A stretch of 64,000 nt of DNA, taken from contig NZ_CAJGYV010000001.1 in assembly GCF_904846055.1 (NCBI RefSeq), positions 930,001 to 994,000 of the forward strand. The letters run 5' to 3'. The DNA is from Psychrobacter ciconiae (lineage in GTDB: Bacteria > Pseudomonadota > Gammaproteobacteria > Pseudomonadales > Moraxellaceae). Each line of letters begins with the position of its first letter. Position 1 is the stretch's first letter. The notes beneath the pieces were generated by a model. It was not told where the DNA came from, ran no database searches, and saw only the letters and a program-made list of their open reading frames with translations. The translations under genes and the position numbers were made by a program. Below, one piece after another: positions 38,894 through 49,102 of this stretch.

Positions 38894-40135
38894 ATGAGCT
38901 TTAAATCCGCGATTAAACGCCTGATAACCTCGCCTGCGCCGCCTCGCGCTGATTTCAAGCAACTACCTTGGCGCTCAAAGCTGATTTGGCTGTTGATGGT
39001 GCTTGCGATTGCCTTTTCTGCCATTTGGCTGCTGTTAGCCCTTTGGTATCAGTTTGGGGTGTTCGTTATGGCAGGCGAGCTGACGCTGTTTGCCACGGTC
39101 TTGGCAAGTTTAAGCGCTGCTTTAATTACTGCCCTTACCCTATTCATCATGGCGGCAATCGTAAAGCCAACGGCGCTTAATACCAAATTTAAAGCCAAGT
39201 TTAGTGTTAAAAAATTAATCGCCAGTTACGCGGTGCTTTGGCTTATTGGTTTGGGCTGGTTTGTCAGTATCGAGCCTTTGCAAAACCGCGATTGGAAGCC
39301 GGAAGTTGCCAAAATTTTAAGCTATTCGCGCGACGCCAATAATCCAAACTTGGTCACGCTTTACAACGTTCGTAATTTTGATTGGATAAACGCTGATGAT
39401 GCCAGCGAGCGCTGGGAGTCGCGGACGATTGATTTGGACAAATTGACCGGCATTGACGTGATTAATTCCTACTGGATGGGACCATTAATTGCGCATACCT
39501 TGGTCAGCTTTCATATCGAAGGCGAGCGCCCAATCTCAATGTCCTTTGAAATTCGAAAAGAAAATGGCGAGTCGTTTTCGGCGCTTGGTGGTTTTTTTAA
39601 GCGTTATGAGCTCAGCCTCATTGCATCTGAGGAGCGCGACATCATTTATACGCGAACCAACGCTCGCGGCGAGCAGGTTTATTTATTTCCCATCAGCCAT
39701 TTAAACCAAAACCAAGTCAAGGCGCTATTTGAGGCGTATTTGACCGCAAGCGACGAGCTGAACGCCAACCCTGATTGGTACAATACCTTGACGAGCAATT
39801 GCACCAATATCATTTTTTATATGGCGCGGATTATCAGCGGTGACCGTTTGCCTTGGGATTACCGGATTTGGGTGTCGGGCTGGCTGCCCAATTATTTGTA
39901 CAAATTAGGGCTTCTTGATTCGCAGCCAAATACCGATCTTGATGCTAAAAATGCTCAAAATCAATCGTGGTCAATGGATGAGTGGTACGAGCGCGCGCAT
40001 ATTAACCCAAAAGTTCGGGATTTTAGCCGCGATTTAAACAATAAAAACATTCATGGCAATGAGTTTTCGCAAAAAATCCGCGAAGGGTTGCCACAGCCGA
40101 AATTAATAGACTCAAAAACTGCCAAAACTAACTAA
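38894..40135 (+). CDS. DUF4105 membrane protein
   Basis: 413 residues from the ATG at 38894; an in-frame start 25 codons upstream is less likely. Three membrane helices lie at about 29-55, 57-90 and 107-125. A large soluble region (about 130-350) contains the DUF4105 hallmarks TLYNVRNFDW, ISMSFEIRKENGESFS, YLFPISHLN and the Asn-Cys box YNTLTSNCTNIIF. The Cys in that box suggests a papain-like or lipoprotein-linked hydrolase fold, but the function is unproven. It is divergent from corC and convergent with a lipoprotein gene. Confidence 0.85.
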   Translation: MSFKSAIKRLITSPAPPRADFKQLPWRSKLIWLLMVLAIAFSAIWLLLALWYQFGVFVMAGELTLFATVLASLSAALITALTLFIMAAIVKPTALNTKFKAKFSVKKLIASYAVLWLIGLGWFVSIEPLQNRDWKPEVAKILSYSRDANNPNLVTLYNVRNFDWINADDASERWESRTIDLDKLTGIDVINSYWMGPLIAHTLVSFHIEGERPISMSFEIRKENGESFSALGGFFKRYELSLIASEERDIIYTRTNARGEQVYLFPISHLNQNQVKALFEAYLTASDELNANPDWYNTLTSNCTNIIFYMARIISGDRLPWDYRIWVSGWLPNYLYKLGLLDSQPNTDLDAKNAQNQSWSMDEWYERAHINPKVRDFSRDLNNKNIHGNEFSQKIREGLPQPKLIDSKTAKTN

Positions 40136-40147
40136 AACTGAGCTGCC

Positions 40148-41011
40148 TTAATGAATCGTTATCTGACCAGTCATGGTTTCAACGGTCACTGGGTGACCAA
40201 CAAGATTCGTTAATTCCTCTTTAATCGCGTAGGTTTGCTCTGGCGTTGGTCGCTTTATTGGCTCAAAATATAAATCTACGATTATTGTATTAGTTATCGG
40301 ATCATAGCCAATGCTTTGAGCATTGGGATAACGTTTAGTAATTTCAGGATACGCTTTTTCCATGAGCTGCAAAATCTGAGCCTTAGTTTTATCGCTGATT
40401 GGGTAAATATAAATAGGTAGGGTTAACTGTTCTGTGCCGTCTTTAAAGGTATAAATATAAGAAGACGCTTTAACGGCGTGGGTTGCAGTAACGCCCAATT
40501 GAAACTCATCAGGATTGTTGTTGACATAATAAACTTCTACCAAGTCATCGCCTAAAACCTGCTCCAAAGCATCAATGACGCCTCGACTAATAGATTGCAA
40601 AGTTAAGCGCTTGCGAGCCTCGCTTGCCGTTAATCCAAACGCTTTGGCATAAGACTTTTCGACCATCTCGATGGGCGACGTATCTTTTGTCAAATCCATT
40701 GCTGATTGCGACTTAACAAAATACTCAGGATGATTTTTATAATAACTATCCGCAAGCTTCTCAATTTTTTGCCAATCGACCGCCATTGGCGCAGCGGGTT
40801 TAACTTTAGGCAGAGCAGGTAAAGCTTTTGCGCCGGCAGGCGTTGGTTGAGCCACTTGCTTTGGCGCTTGTTTTGGACTGATTTTGGTTAAAGGTGTTGT
40901 ATTGGCGCAGCTGCTCAATATTAGTGCTGCGACTACTAACAAACTGCCTTTAATCGCACTTTTAGCCGCGCTTTTTCGTTGATGGCTTTTGCTCATTATA
41001 GTTTTAGCCAT
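40148..41011 (-). CDS. Predicted lipoprotein of unknown function
   Basis: A 287-residue protein with a long N-terminal signal ending in the lipobox ILSSC (Cys near residue 35), so it is lipid-anchored after processing by Lgt, LspA and Lnt. A Pro/Lys-rich linker (about 40-75) leads to a soluble domain with VEVYYVNNNPDEFQLG and LPIYIYPISDKTKAQILQLMEKAYPEITKRYP. No family is recognised. AAGGAC supports the start at 41011. Lies 54 bp downstream of the ycgN-like gene on the same strand, so the two may be cotranscribed. Confidence 0.8.
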   Translation of the reverse strand: MAKTIMSKSHQRKSAAKSAIKGSLLVVAALILSSCANTTPLTKISPKQAPKQVAQPTPAGAKALPALPKVKPAAPMAVDWQKIEKLADSYYKNHPEYFVKSQSAMDLTKDTSPIEMVEKSYAKAFGLTASEARKRLTLQSISRGVIDALEQVLGDDLVEVYYVNNNPDEFQLGVTATHAVKASSYIYTFKDGTEQLTLPIYIYPISDKTKAQILQLMEKAYPEITKRYPNAQSIGYDPITNTIIVDLYFEPIKRPTPEQTYAIKEELTNLVGHPVTVETMTGQITIH

Positions 41012-41065
41012 TTTCAGTCCTTGATTGATAATCTGACTTCATTAAAGCCAATAATCAAACAAAAA

Positions 41066-41638
41066 TCAAGCATCCACCCAAGTCACTACGCGCAACTCCA
41101 TTTCTTCATCGCTCATGCCCGCCTCACTCACGCAGCGACCCGCAACGCCGATATTTGCCGCTCGCATGAGCTTTTCGGTTTTTGCAGCGTCTTTAGTGAT
41201 AAGCAGGTGCCAATTGGGAAGCGATTTACCCTCAAAAACGCGTTTGTAAGCGCAGTGGCTAGGTAACCAAGTCATTTCGCTTATATTGTCTTGGGTGAGT
41301 TGGATGCAGTCCGGAACGTAATTTTGCCTATGCTCATAGTTTTGGCAGTGCCCCGTCGTACAATCCATGAGCTTGCAAGCGACATCGGTATATTCAACCG
41401 TCTCGTCGTCATCGTCCATATACTTAATCAAGCAGCAGCAGCCGCAGCCGTCACAAAGCGCCTCCCACTCACTATTGGTCAGCTCAAATAGTGAAAACTC
41501 TTGCCAAAAATTGGGTCGCAGTTGGCTATCATCATTGACAATCGGCGAAGATTTTAAGGACTTAGCGGCTTTTTGAGTATCGGTCGGGCTTTGTTGTGAA
41601 AAGCCGGCTTGAAAGGTTTGGAACAAATTTAGTTTCAT
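41066..41638 (-). CDS. YcgN-family cysteine-cluster protein
   Basis: A zinc- or iron-binding-type protein of the UPF0260/YcgN family. The core holds WEALCDGCGCCC, followed by DVACKLMDCTTGHCQNYEHRQNYVPDC and the WLPSHCAYKRVFEGKSLPNWHLL stretch. It has about 190 residues from the ATG at 41638, around 40 more than usual at the N terminus. The cysteine pattern is complete, but the bound metal and the role are not established. First gene of a likely pair with the lipoprotein. Confidence 0.88.
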   Translation of the reverse strand: MKLNLFQTFQAGFSQQSPTDTQKAAKSLKSSPIVNDDSQLRPNFWQEFSLFELTNSEWEALCDGCGCCCLIKYMDDDDETVEYTDVACKLMDCTTGHCQNYEHRQNYVPDCIQLTQDNISEMTWLPSHCAYKRVFEGKSLPNWHLLITKDAAKTEKLMRAANIGVAGRCVSEAGMSDEEMELRVVTWVDA

Positions 41639-41849
41639 AAAGGGCAATCGCGGCGAGAAAAATTAGCGTGTTGATAATCGAGGTTACAGTATTATAGCTG
41701 TTTTTGGGCGATTTTGCGGCTAAGGTAGTCAAGTTAATGTCGCAAATTTCCTATACTGATTGGCAATTTGCGGGATTAAATTTTAACATCAAGCAAAAAT
41801 AAAACTATGAAAACAAAGTCAAAAACCAAGTTAAAAATAAGGAATTATA

Positions 41850-42587
41850 ATGACGATTAAAACCTTTGAGTTGATTAGCACCACTGAAAACGGCGTTGAA
41901 TTGATAAGTTATGTGGCGCTTCCGGAGTCGGCAAGCGCAGAAAACCCTGTTGCCGGAATCTTGGTAGCACCTGAATGGTGGGGCATCGTTGAGCATCCCA
42001 AAAACGTCACCGAGCGCTTAGCAAAAGCAGGGTTTGCAGCGGTTGCCATGGACGTTTACGGCGAAGGCAAACTGACTGCCGATGCCTCAATGGCAAACTT
42101 TTGGATGGAGCAAGTGCTTGAGGACAAGGACCTCTTGACTGACCGCTGTCGCTTGATTTTAAAGGATTTTTGTGACCAAATGAGCGTTGATGAAAATAAT
42201 ATCGGCGCGATTGGCTACTGCTTTGGCGGCAAAGTCGTTCTGGATATGGCGCGCGAGGGCATGCCGCTCAAAGCCGTTGCCACCTTCCACGGCAACCCAA
42301 CGCCAAAAAAACCTGCCGACAGCAGCTTTCAAGCCAAAGTCTTAGTCGCTCACGGTCGCGACGACTCAATGGTATCCATGGACGCCATTGAAGATTTGAA
42401 AAAAGAGCTGGACGCGGCAGACGTCGATTACACCATCGATGTTTATGACAATGCCAAGCACGGCTTTACCAACCCTGACGCGGACAAACGCGCAGCTGAA
42501 AATGAGGTTGATTTAGGCTACAACGAGGCGGCAGCAAATCAAAGCTGGGAGAACATGATTGACTTTATGAAAGCCAATTTAAAATAA
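41850..42587 (+). CDS. Dienelactone hydrolase family protein
   Basis: An alpha/beta hydrolase of 245 residues. The catalytic triad reads Cys124 in GYCFGG, Asp171 in AHGRDDSMV and His204 in NAKHGFT, as in dienelactone hydrolases, and PEWWG near 41-45 is also typical. AAGGA precedes the ATG. No chlorocatechol or aromatic ring-cleavage genes are nearby, so a general carboxyl-ester or lactone role is more likely than a dedicated pathway. Ended by a good terminator. Confidence 0.92.
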   Translation: MTIKTFELISTTENGVELISYVALPESASAENPVAGILVAPEWWGIVEHPKNVTERLAKAGFAAVAMDVYGEGKLTADASMANFWMEQVLEDKDLLTDRCRLILKDFCDQMSVDENNIGAIGYCFGGKVVLDMAREGMPLKAVATFHGNPTPKKPADSSFQAKVLVAHGRDDSMVSMDAIEDLKKELDAADVDYTIDVYDNAKHGFTNPDADKRAAENEVDLGYNEAAANQSWENMIDFMKANLK

Positions 42588-42607
42588 GCTTTAGTGAAAA
42601 ATAACAG

Positions 42608-42642
42608 ATGCCTAAGCGCTGAGTGAGCTTAGGCATTTTTAT
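42608..42642 (+). terminator. Terminator after the dienelactone hydrolase gene
   Basis: ATGCCTAAGC and GCTTAGGCAT pair over 10 bp around a 9-nt loop, followed by a T run. Confidence 0.85.
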
Positions 42643-42763
42643 TTGGCAAAGTTTTTATAGTTTTATAGTTTGGGTTATTAATGGATAAGGCACAATTTTT
42701 GGCTTGTACTTGCCGTAAAATCAGGTCATGATTTGGGCAAGGTTGGCAGGTTGAGGGTTTAGG

Positions 42764-45754
42764 ATGTTGTATTTGTTTGCAGGATCATTTGGGGTAATCA
42801 CCTTTGTGACCTTGCTTGTGGTCATGGTGGTGCTGTATCAGCACTTAAATAACAAAATCCAAAGGCTTGTCAAAAAAGTCGATGACCTGCAACATCAAAT
42901 CGACGATTATCAGCGTTCTTCGTCGTCATCCTCAACGTCCCAACCGTCAACAACTGCCGCACAAACTGAGCAACCACCAAAACCAACTGACGCGCCTTTA
43001 CCAGAAACGGCAACCACGCCGCCGCCCTTACCTAGCGGCTATTTTGACCAAGAGCGCCCCTTACCTCTACAACATGCAACCGCGAAAGCAACAAACCTTC
43101 CGCCAAAACCCATCACCAAAACCGCTAACGCTGACGACCCCATCAACCCCGATGAGCGCTCATTTGAAGTGGTCACCTCGTTTGCCAGCTCCATCAAGCA
43201 GTGGTTCTTTGGCGGAAATTTGGTGGTTCGCGTGGGCGTTTTGGTGTTGCTCGTCGGCGTGGTGCTGCTTTTAAAACTGCTGAGCGACTATATTGAGCTG
43301 TCCATCACCACCAAGCTTATTGCCATTGGCGCCGCAGGATTGGCGTTAGCAGCACTGGGCTTAAAGCTTGCCAAAAAGCGCTTTGCTTACGGGATATCGC
43401 TGCAAGGTGCAGGGATTGCCACGGCGTACTTAAGCACCTTTTTTGCCTATCGCTATTATGACGTGCTTGCCGGTTTGCCAAGCTTTATTTTGCTTGGGAT
43501 ATTATCCGCGCTGACCGTTGCGCTGGCGCTTCGGCAAAATGCCTTTCCGCTTGCTCTACTTGCGCTTGGTGGCGGCTTTTTAGCGCCGATTTTGACCAGT
43601 GACAATTCGCAAAATCTAACCGCGCTGTTTGGTTATTACTTGCTGCTCAATACCGCCATTGCCATCATCGCCCATTTTCGACCTTGGAAAGTGCTTAACC
43701 TGCTTGGGGTGACGCTCACTTTTGGCTTGGCGTATTATTTGGGTGCAGAAACGCCACTTTCCGTGTTGCAATCTCAGCGTAGCGCGTTGGTGCTGTTAAC
43801 CGTGCTTCACGTATTGCTTTATTTATTTGTCGTCATTCGTTTTGCGCAACAATTAACTCAATATAATGTGGCAGAATTTTCAAAACATAAGCTTTCAAAG
43901 CAAAGCTTTTTAAATCAGCCCCTTTTAAATAAAAGCCAAGAAAACGACAATTTAGAACACCAAGCCCAAACTTCCGCCAAAACTTCACCAAGATATCTGT
44001 TTCCCATTGACGTGGGACTGCTGTTTTCTGTGCCCATTTTAGCCTTTGGCATCTTATCAGCGCTGCTTCATGACCTCAATCATGCGCTCACGATAGCCAG
44101 CGGATTATTTGCGCTCGTTTACTTAGGACTTGGGCTATTTTTTGTCAAAAAAAGCGGTCGCTTTGAGCCAATCAGCGAAGGTATGCTCGCGCTTGGTGGC
44201 GGCTTTTTGGCGCTGATGATTCCGATTGCTTTTGATGCCAAATGGGTGGCGTTTGGCTGGTCGGTTCAAGGCTTAGCGCTCGTTTGGTTTGGCAGGCAAA
44301 GCCTTCGCGCTTGGGCGGTGCTGTTTGGTTTGGCGCTGCAAGGGCTTAGCATGTTATGGCTTTGGGAAAATTCAACGGTGTCGCCACCGCTATTGTCATT
44401 AAGCGTTTCGGCGCTGAGCTTTTTGGCGACAGCCTTTATTTTACGCTCGGCAAATTCGCCAGTGCCCTTATTTAATAGTTTAAATTTAGAACATAATCGC
44501 GAAAGCCAAAACCCCTTAGACCCTGATTTTTATCGCAGCAACGTTTGGCTATCGGGAATTAATTCTCAAAGCTTTGCGGTCAATTTACTTTGGAAAAGTC
44601 CAAGGTTTATCAGCTTCTTAACGCTAGTTGCCACCGCTTGGCTGATTTACGTGTTGGCTGTCGATATTGATGATTGGTCGGCGGCGCTTGAGTTATCAGG
44701 GTCAATGACTGCTGCATTAGCACTTTTAATCAGCCTTGCCGGATTTTGGGTAATCAACCGCTATCAAGGTTGGCGCGAGGTCAGCCGATTGACGCATGGC
44801 TTATTATTGCTGTTTTATTTGGCGCTGATTGTTCAGCTTCCGCAGCATTACGAGTTTCACCACTTTTGGCAGGGCGCGGCTTGGCTGATTTGGGGCGTTT
44901 TGATTCTCGGTTGGGCACTACTTGCTCAAGCTTGGCTTAAATTTTGGTTTGAATCAAACGAATTACGTCGTTATGATGGCGCAAGTTGGCTTGGCACAGG
45001 GATTTTGGTGGCGGCAAGTTTGGCGCATTATCAGCTTGCGCCCTCGGACGGCGTGATGGCAATGCTTGTCACGACCTTACTGTTAACCTTTGGGCTTTGG
45101 CAATCGTCCAATCAAATTGGTAAGGCAAGCCATGTTTTTCAAAAGCCCATTTGGTTTGATTGGTCAAGCGCTTGGCTAGGTTGCGCTAAAGTTTTTGCGC
45201 CAGTTATCCTAATTTGGATAATAGTAACCAGCTGGTCTTATGACGGCGTGATTTGGGGTTTGCCGTATATTCCGCTACTCAATTTTTATGACATAACGAC
45301 GATTTTAGCGCTGATTTTAGGCGTATTAACATGGCGCGCCAGCCAGCCTACAGGCGATGCTCCCGATTTGCCGCAGCCACTATTGATTGCGCTTGCCCTG
45401 ACCAGTTTTTGGGCGCTGTCGAGCATTTTGGTGCGCTCCTTACATGCATTTATTGGCACGCCGCTTTGGGACGGCGGCGCTTGGGAAAGCTCGCAGGTGC
45501 AAACGGGGCTGACCATACTTTGGACGCTGATTGCCCTAGTTGCTACTATTACCGCAAGTCGCTATTTGGCGCGCTCGCTTTGGTTTTTAGGAATTGGGCT
45601 ACTTGCTGCCGTGGTGATAAAACTGGTGCTGATTGATTTGTCGCAAATTGAAGCCATTTGGCGGGTGATGTCATTCTTAGGTGCAGGAAGTTTGATTTTA
45701 CTTATCGGTTACCTTGCGCCCATTCCGCCTGCTCGTCACCACAACACCGATTAA
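42764..45754 (+). CDS. DUF2339 large polytopic membrane protein
   Basis: A 996-residue inner-membrane protein. One N-terminal helix and a short coiled coil (about 25-45) are followed by a Pro/Thr/Ser-rich linker (50-125) and then by more than 20 hydrophobic helices to the C terminus. The segment SIKQWFFGGNLVVRVGVLVLLVGVVLLLKLLSDY near 142-175 and the repeated ALGGGFLA motifs (near 270 and 480) mark the DUF2339 family. The function is unknown. GGGTTTAGG precedes the ATG. It ends 25 bp before rbgA and may be cotranscribed. Confidence 0.9.
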   Translation: MLYLFAGSFGVITFVTLLVVMVVLYQHLNNKIQRLVKKVDDLQHQIDDYQRSSSSSSTSQPSTTAAQTEQPPKPTDAPLPETATTPPPLPSGYFDQERPLPLQHATAKATNLPPKPITKTANADDPINPDERSFEVVTSFASSIKQWFFGGNLVVRVGVLVLLVGVVLLLKLLSDYIELSITTKLIAIGAAGLALAALGLKLAKKRFAYGISLQGAGIATAYLSTFFAYRYYDVLAGLPSFILLGILSALTVALALRQNAFPLALLALGGGFLAPILTSDNSQNLTALFGYYLLLNTAIAIIAHFRPWKVLNLLGVTLTFGLAYYLGAETPLSVLQSQRSALVLLTVLHVLLYLFVVIRFAQQLTQYNVAEFSKHKLSKQSFLNQPLLNKSQENDNLEHQAQTSAKTSPRYLFPIDVGLLFSVPILAFGILSALLHDLNHALTIASGLFALVYLGLGLFFVKKSGRFEPISEGMLALGGGFLALMIPIAFDAKWVAFGWSVQGLALVWFGRQSLRAWAVLFGLALQGLSMLWLWENSTVSPPLLSLSVSALSFLATAFILRSANSPVPLFNSLNLEHNRESQNPLDPDFYRSNVWLSGINSQSFAVNLLWKSPRFISFLTLVATAWLIYVLAVDIDDWSAALELSGSMTAALALLISLAGFWVINRYQGWREVSRLTHGLLLLFYLALIVQLPQHYEFHHFWQGAAWLIWGVLILGWALLAQAWLKFWFESNELRRYDGASWLGTGILVAASLAHYQLAPSDGVMAMLVTTLLLTFGLWQSSNQIGKASHVFQKPIWFDWSSAWLGCAKVFAPVILIWIIVTSWSYDGVIWGLPYIPLLNFYDITTILALILGVLTWRASQPTGDAPDLPQPLLIALALTSFWALSSILVRSLHAFIGTPLWDGGAWESSQVQTGLTILWTLIALVATITASRYLARSLWFLGIGLLAAVVIKLVLIDLSQIEAIWRVMSFLGAGSLILLIGYLAPIPPARHHNTD

Positions 45755-45779
45755 TTTTTTATTTTAAAAAGGCAAGATT

Positions 45780-46736
45780 ATGACCACCACCACGATGATT
45801 CAATGGTTTCCGGGGCACATGAACAAGGCGCGCAACGAGATTAAAGAGATGATGCCGCAAATGGACATCATCATTGAGGTGCTCGACGCGCGAATCCCGT
45901 ACAGCAGCGACAATCCGATGATTGGTAAACTTCGCGGTGACAAGCCGGTGATTAAAATTTTAAACAAAGCCGACCTTGCCGACCCTGAGTTAACCCAAGC
46001 TTGGATGGACTTTTTTGAAACGGAATCTGGGGTAAAAACGCTGGCGTTTGACAACAATAAAGGTGAGGACATTCACAAAATTATCAGCCTTTGCCAAACG
46101 ATGGTTGCAGGAAAAGCCGCTAGCGGTCGGCAAATCAAAGCCATGATTATGGGAATTCCCAACGTTGGCAAATCAACCTTGATTAACACCTTAGCCGGTC
46201 GCACCGTCGCTAAAACCGGCAACGAGCCTGCCGTCACCAAATCGCAGCAGCTCATCAAACTTGACGCTGGCATCATGCTTTATGATACCCCTGGAATGCT
46301 TTGGCCAAAGGTCGAAAACGCCCATTCTGGCTACCGTTTGGCGGCAACGGGCGGCGTTAAAGACACCGCGTTTGACTTTAGCGACGTGGCAAGCTACACC
46401 GCCGAGTATTTGCTTAGCGCCTACCCTGAACTCTTAAAAGCGCGCTATAAACTTGAAGAACTGCCAAAAACCGACTGGGAATTTTTTGAATTGGCGGGGC
46501 GCGCGCGTGGACTATTAAAAAAAGGCGGCGTTGTCGATACTTACCGGATGTCAGAAATCTTAGTGAATGAGCTTCGCGCGGGACAAATTGGCAAAATCAC
46601 CCTTGAAACCCCTGCCATGCGTGAAGTTGAAGAAATTGAGGTGGCACAATTGCGAGTTGCCGCCGAGGAAAAAAAGAAAGCAAAGGAGGAAGAAAAACGC
46701 TTGCGCCGATTAAAAACCAAGAAGAATCGGAAGTAG
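45780..46736 (+). CDS. rbgA: Ribosome biogenesis GTPase YlqF/RbgA
   Basis: Circularly permuted GTPase that assists late 50S subunit assembly. The permuted order is visible: G4 NKAD at 62-65 comes before G1 GIPNVGKS at 125-132 and G3 DTPG at 169-172. The start MIQWFPGHMNKARNEI is the family signature, and a Lys/Glu-rich C-terminal tail (about 285-318) suits RNA binding. The 318 residues are slightly longer than Bacillus RbgA. Confidence 0.94.
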   Translation: MTTTTMIQWFPGHMNKARNEIKEMMPQMDIIIEVLDARIPYSSDNPMIGKLRGDKPVIKILNKADLADPELTQAWMDFFETESGVKTLAFDNNKGEDIHKIISLCQTMVAGKAASGRQIKAMIMGIPNVGKSTLINTLAGRTVAKTGNEPAVTKSQQLIKLDAGIMLYDTPGMLWPKVENAHSGYRLAATGGVKDTAFDFSDVASYTAEYLLSAYPELLKARYKLEELPKTDWEFFELAGRARGLLKKGGVVDTYRMSEILVNELRAGQIGKITLETPAMREVEEIEVAQLRVAAEEKKKAKEEEKRLRRLKTKKNRK

Positions 46737-46778
46737 TTTTTTACCTTTTAAAATAAACAAAGTTACCCTGAGCGCCTT

Positions 46779-47768
46779 ATGAGCCAAACCGCCAAAACCA
46801 TTCAAATCTATTTACCAAAAGGCAATCCGCGCGGACTTCGCGTTGCTGAAATGACCACGCGAACCGTTCGCTTGATTGAAATTCCGCGCGTTGACATTCA
46901 CGATTTTTTTGCTCGCGACGATGCCAATCAAGTTGGGCTTTATTTTTTGCTCAGTGACAGCGACGATTTGAGCCGACCTAAGCTTTATATCGGGCAAACA
47001 GGCGAGCTAAAACGGCGCTTATCACAGCATCATATCGATACCAAAAAAGAGTTTTGGACGCGCGCCTTTGTCATGCTGTCAACCAACAACACGATGACCC
47101 AAACTCACGCCCTATATCTTGAGCATAAAGCCATCAAAACCGCGCAAGAGGTTGGTCGTTATGATTTGCAAAATGGCAATCATGGCAACCGACCGCATAC
47201 GCCCGACCCGCTAAAAGCCGATTGCGAGGAGCTGTTTTATACGCTTGATGTATTATTATCAACGCTTGGTCAGCCGGTTTTTGAATCGCTAACTTTTGAT
47301 AAAAGCATTGAGGCAGTTATTAATAATACTGCCGATTTGGATAGCGCCACAAACGGTTTTGATAATAAAAAGAGCTCACAGTTCGAAATATCACCTGATG
47401 CACTGGATACGCAGAGCTTGCTAAATCAAGAATTACCCAAGCAAGAATCGCCCACCCTTTTTTATTGTAAAACCAAAAATGCCGATGCTAAAGGTTATTT
47501 CAACGAAGATGGCTTTGTTATTTTAGCAGGGTCAATCATTCGCAAATCCTCAACCTCATCATTAGGCAGTTGGGCAATAAATGAAAAAGCAAAACTGGTC
47601 AAAGAAAATAAGCTTATTGACGGCAAAGGCGACACTTATCAGCTAACCTGTAATCATTTGTTCAAAACGCCAAGCGGCGCAGGGCAATTTGCCACCGGAC
47701 GCCCTACCAACGGTTGGGTCGAGTGGAAAAATAAAGACGGTCAAACCTTAGACAGCGTTTACCGCTAA
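46779..47768 (+). CDS. GIY-YIG nuclease-family protein with C-terminal DUF4357
   Basis: Residues 51-135 form a GIY-YIG domain: the GLYFLL stretch (53-58), KLYIGQTGELKRRLSQHH (YIG at 70-72 with a following Arg) and an acidic residue in LYLEHKAIK that should complete the metal site. The final 70 residues (EKAKLVKENKL...LFKTPSGAGQFATGRPTNGWVEWKNKDGQTLDSVYR) are a DUF4357 domain. A flexible middle separates them. This architecture occurs in many genomes outside restriction systems, and no methylase is present here. Substrate unknown. Confidence 0.88.
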   Translation: MSQTAKTIQIYLPKGNPRGLRVAEMTTRTVRLIEIPRVDIHDFFARDDANQVGLYFLLSDSDDLSRPKLYIGQTGELKRRLSQHHIDTKKEFWTRAFVMLSTNNTMTQTHALYLEHKAIKTAQEVGRYDLQNGNHGNRPHTPDPLKADCEELFYTLDVLLSTLGQPVFESLTFDKSIEAVINNTADLDSATNGFDNKKSSQFEISPDALDTQSLLNQELPKQESPTLFYCKTKNADAKGYFNEDGFVILAGSIIRKSSTSSLGSWAINEKAKLVKENKLIDGKGDTYQLTCNHLFKTPSGAGQFATGRPTNGWVEWKNKDGQTLDSVYR

Positions 47769-47826
47769 GCTTTAGATTTGCGCCGCCGCCCTTATATAGG
47801 AGCTTTTAGCCGATGGTTGCCAAATA

Positions 47827-49050
47827 ATGATTGACGTTGTTCACCCAAAATTTTCCCAACCTGCCAACCACCTCGACAGCTTCGCCCCGCGCTTACTCGA
47901 TTGGTTCGACACCCACGGTCGCCACGATTTGCCGTGGCAGCAGCACAAAACTGACTCGCCAAATCCCTATATCGTTTGGCTGTCTGAGGTCATGCTTCAG
48001 CAAACCCAAGTCACCACCGTGCTGCCCTACTTTGCACGATTTATGCAATCATTCCCAACAGTGCAGGATTTAGCCAACGCGGATTGGGATTTGGTCGCCG
48101 AGCACTGGGCAGGGCTTGGCTACTATGCTCGCGCTCGCAATTTGCACAAAGGCGCAAAGCAATTGGTCGCGGTGATTGAAACAACGGGCGATTTTCCGCA
48201 ATCGCTGCAAGATTGGGAAGCCATTTCAGGGGTTGGGCGCTCAACCGCAGGCGCAATCATGGCGATGGGGCTGCATAAATACGGCGTCATTTGCGATGGC
48301 AACGTCAAGCGGGTGCTCACGCGCTGGGCGGCAATCGACGGCGACATCACCAAATCGGCAACGGACAAAATCCTTTGGGAACTTGCCACAAGGCTCACCC
48401 CAACCGATGACGCCGGACACTTTGCCCAAGCCATGATGGATTTGGGAGCTACGCTTTGTACGCGCCGAAATCCAAATTGCCATGCCTGCCCGCTACAAAA
48501 TGATTGCCTCGCTCACGCCCAAGGCCGCGAAACTGACTTTCCGGTTAAAGCCAAAAAAGCGCCCAAACCAAGCAAATTTAGCAAGGTCTTACTCATCAGC
48601 AATAACAGTGACGAAATTTTGTGGCTTAAACGCCCTGACAATGGCATTTGGGGCGGGCTTTGGAGCTTGCCGCTAATCTTTGATAAAAAAGTGCAAATGG
48701 ATAAGAAAACTAAATTGGAGGTCACCATCACCGCCGAGCAAGATGACGCGCTTTTTGACAATGAAATGAGCACCGCTGAGCAAATTATTTATAATTTGAT
48801 TTTAAATAGCGACGTTGAGTTAACGCCTTGTAGTCAAGATTTGTTTGACGACGCGCCCATCAAGCACAGCCTGACCCATTTTCATTGGTATTTAACGCCA
48901 TATCAAACAAGATTTAGCAATGAAAACGTCCAAATCTTAAGCGAAAACCTTCGCCAAGCTGATATCGACTTTCAATGGCTTGATAGCAAATCGGCAAAAG
49001 CGGCGTTAGGATTGCCGCGAGCGATGGAAAAGGTGTTGGACGATTTTTAA
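47827..49050 (+). CDS. mutY: A/G-specific adenine glycosylase MutY
   Basis: Removes adenine mispaired with 8-oxoguanine in DNA. Catalytic Glu54 lies in WLSEVMLQQTQV, and the helix-hairpin-helix GVGRSTAGAI is followed by Asp157 in ICDGNVKRV. The 4Fe-4S cysteines are Cys211, Cys218, Cys221 and Cys227. A C-terminal NUDIX-like domain (about 250-400) recognises the oxidised base. The 407 residues are somewhat longer than E. coli MutY (350). Confidence 0.96.
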   Translation: MIDVVHPKFSQPANHLDSFAPRLLDWFDTHGRHDLPWQQHKTDSPNPYIVWLSEVMLQQTQVTTVLPYFARFMQSFPTVQDLANADWDLVAEHWAGLGYYARARNLHKGAKQLVAVIETTGDFPQSLQDWEAISGVGRSTAGAIMAMGLHKYGVICDGNVKRVLTRWAAIDGDITKSATDKILWELATRLTPTDDAGHFAQAMMDLGATLCTRRNPNCHACPLQNDCLAHAQGRETDFPVKAKKAPKPSKFSKVLLISNNSDEILWLKRPDNGIWGGLWSLPLIFDKKVQMDKKTKLEVTITAEQDDALFDNEMSTAEQIIYNLILNSDVELTPCSQDLFDDAPIKHSLTHFHWYLTPYQTRFSNENVQILSENLRQADIDFQWLDSKSAKAALGLPRAMEKVLDDF

Positions 49051-49102
49051 TTAAAATAAGCTTAATTAAAACAAGCTTAGTTAAAATACCATCAATTTAA
49101 CC

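Noticed and set aside
46779..47768. GIY-YIG/DUF4357 gene as part of a restriction system
   Set aside because: No methyltransferase or specificity gene is nearby, and the neighbours are rbgA and mutY.
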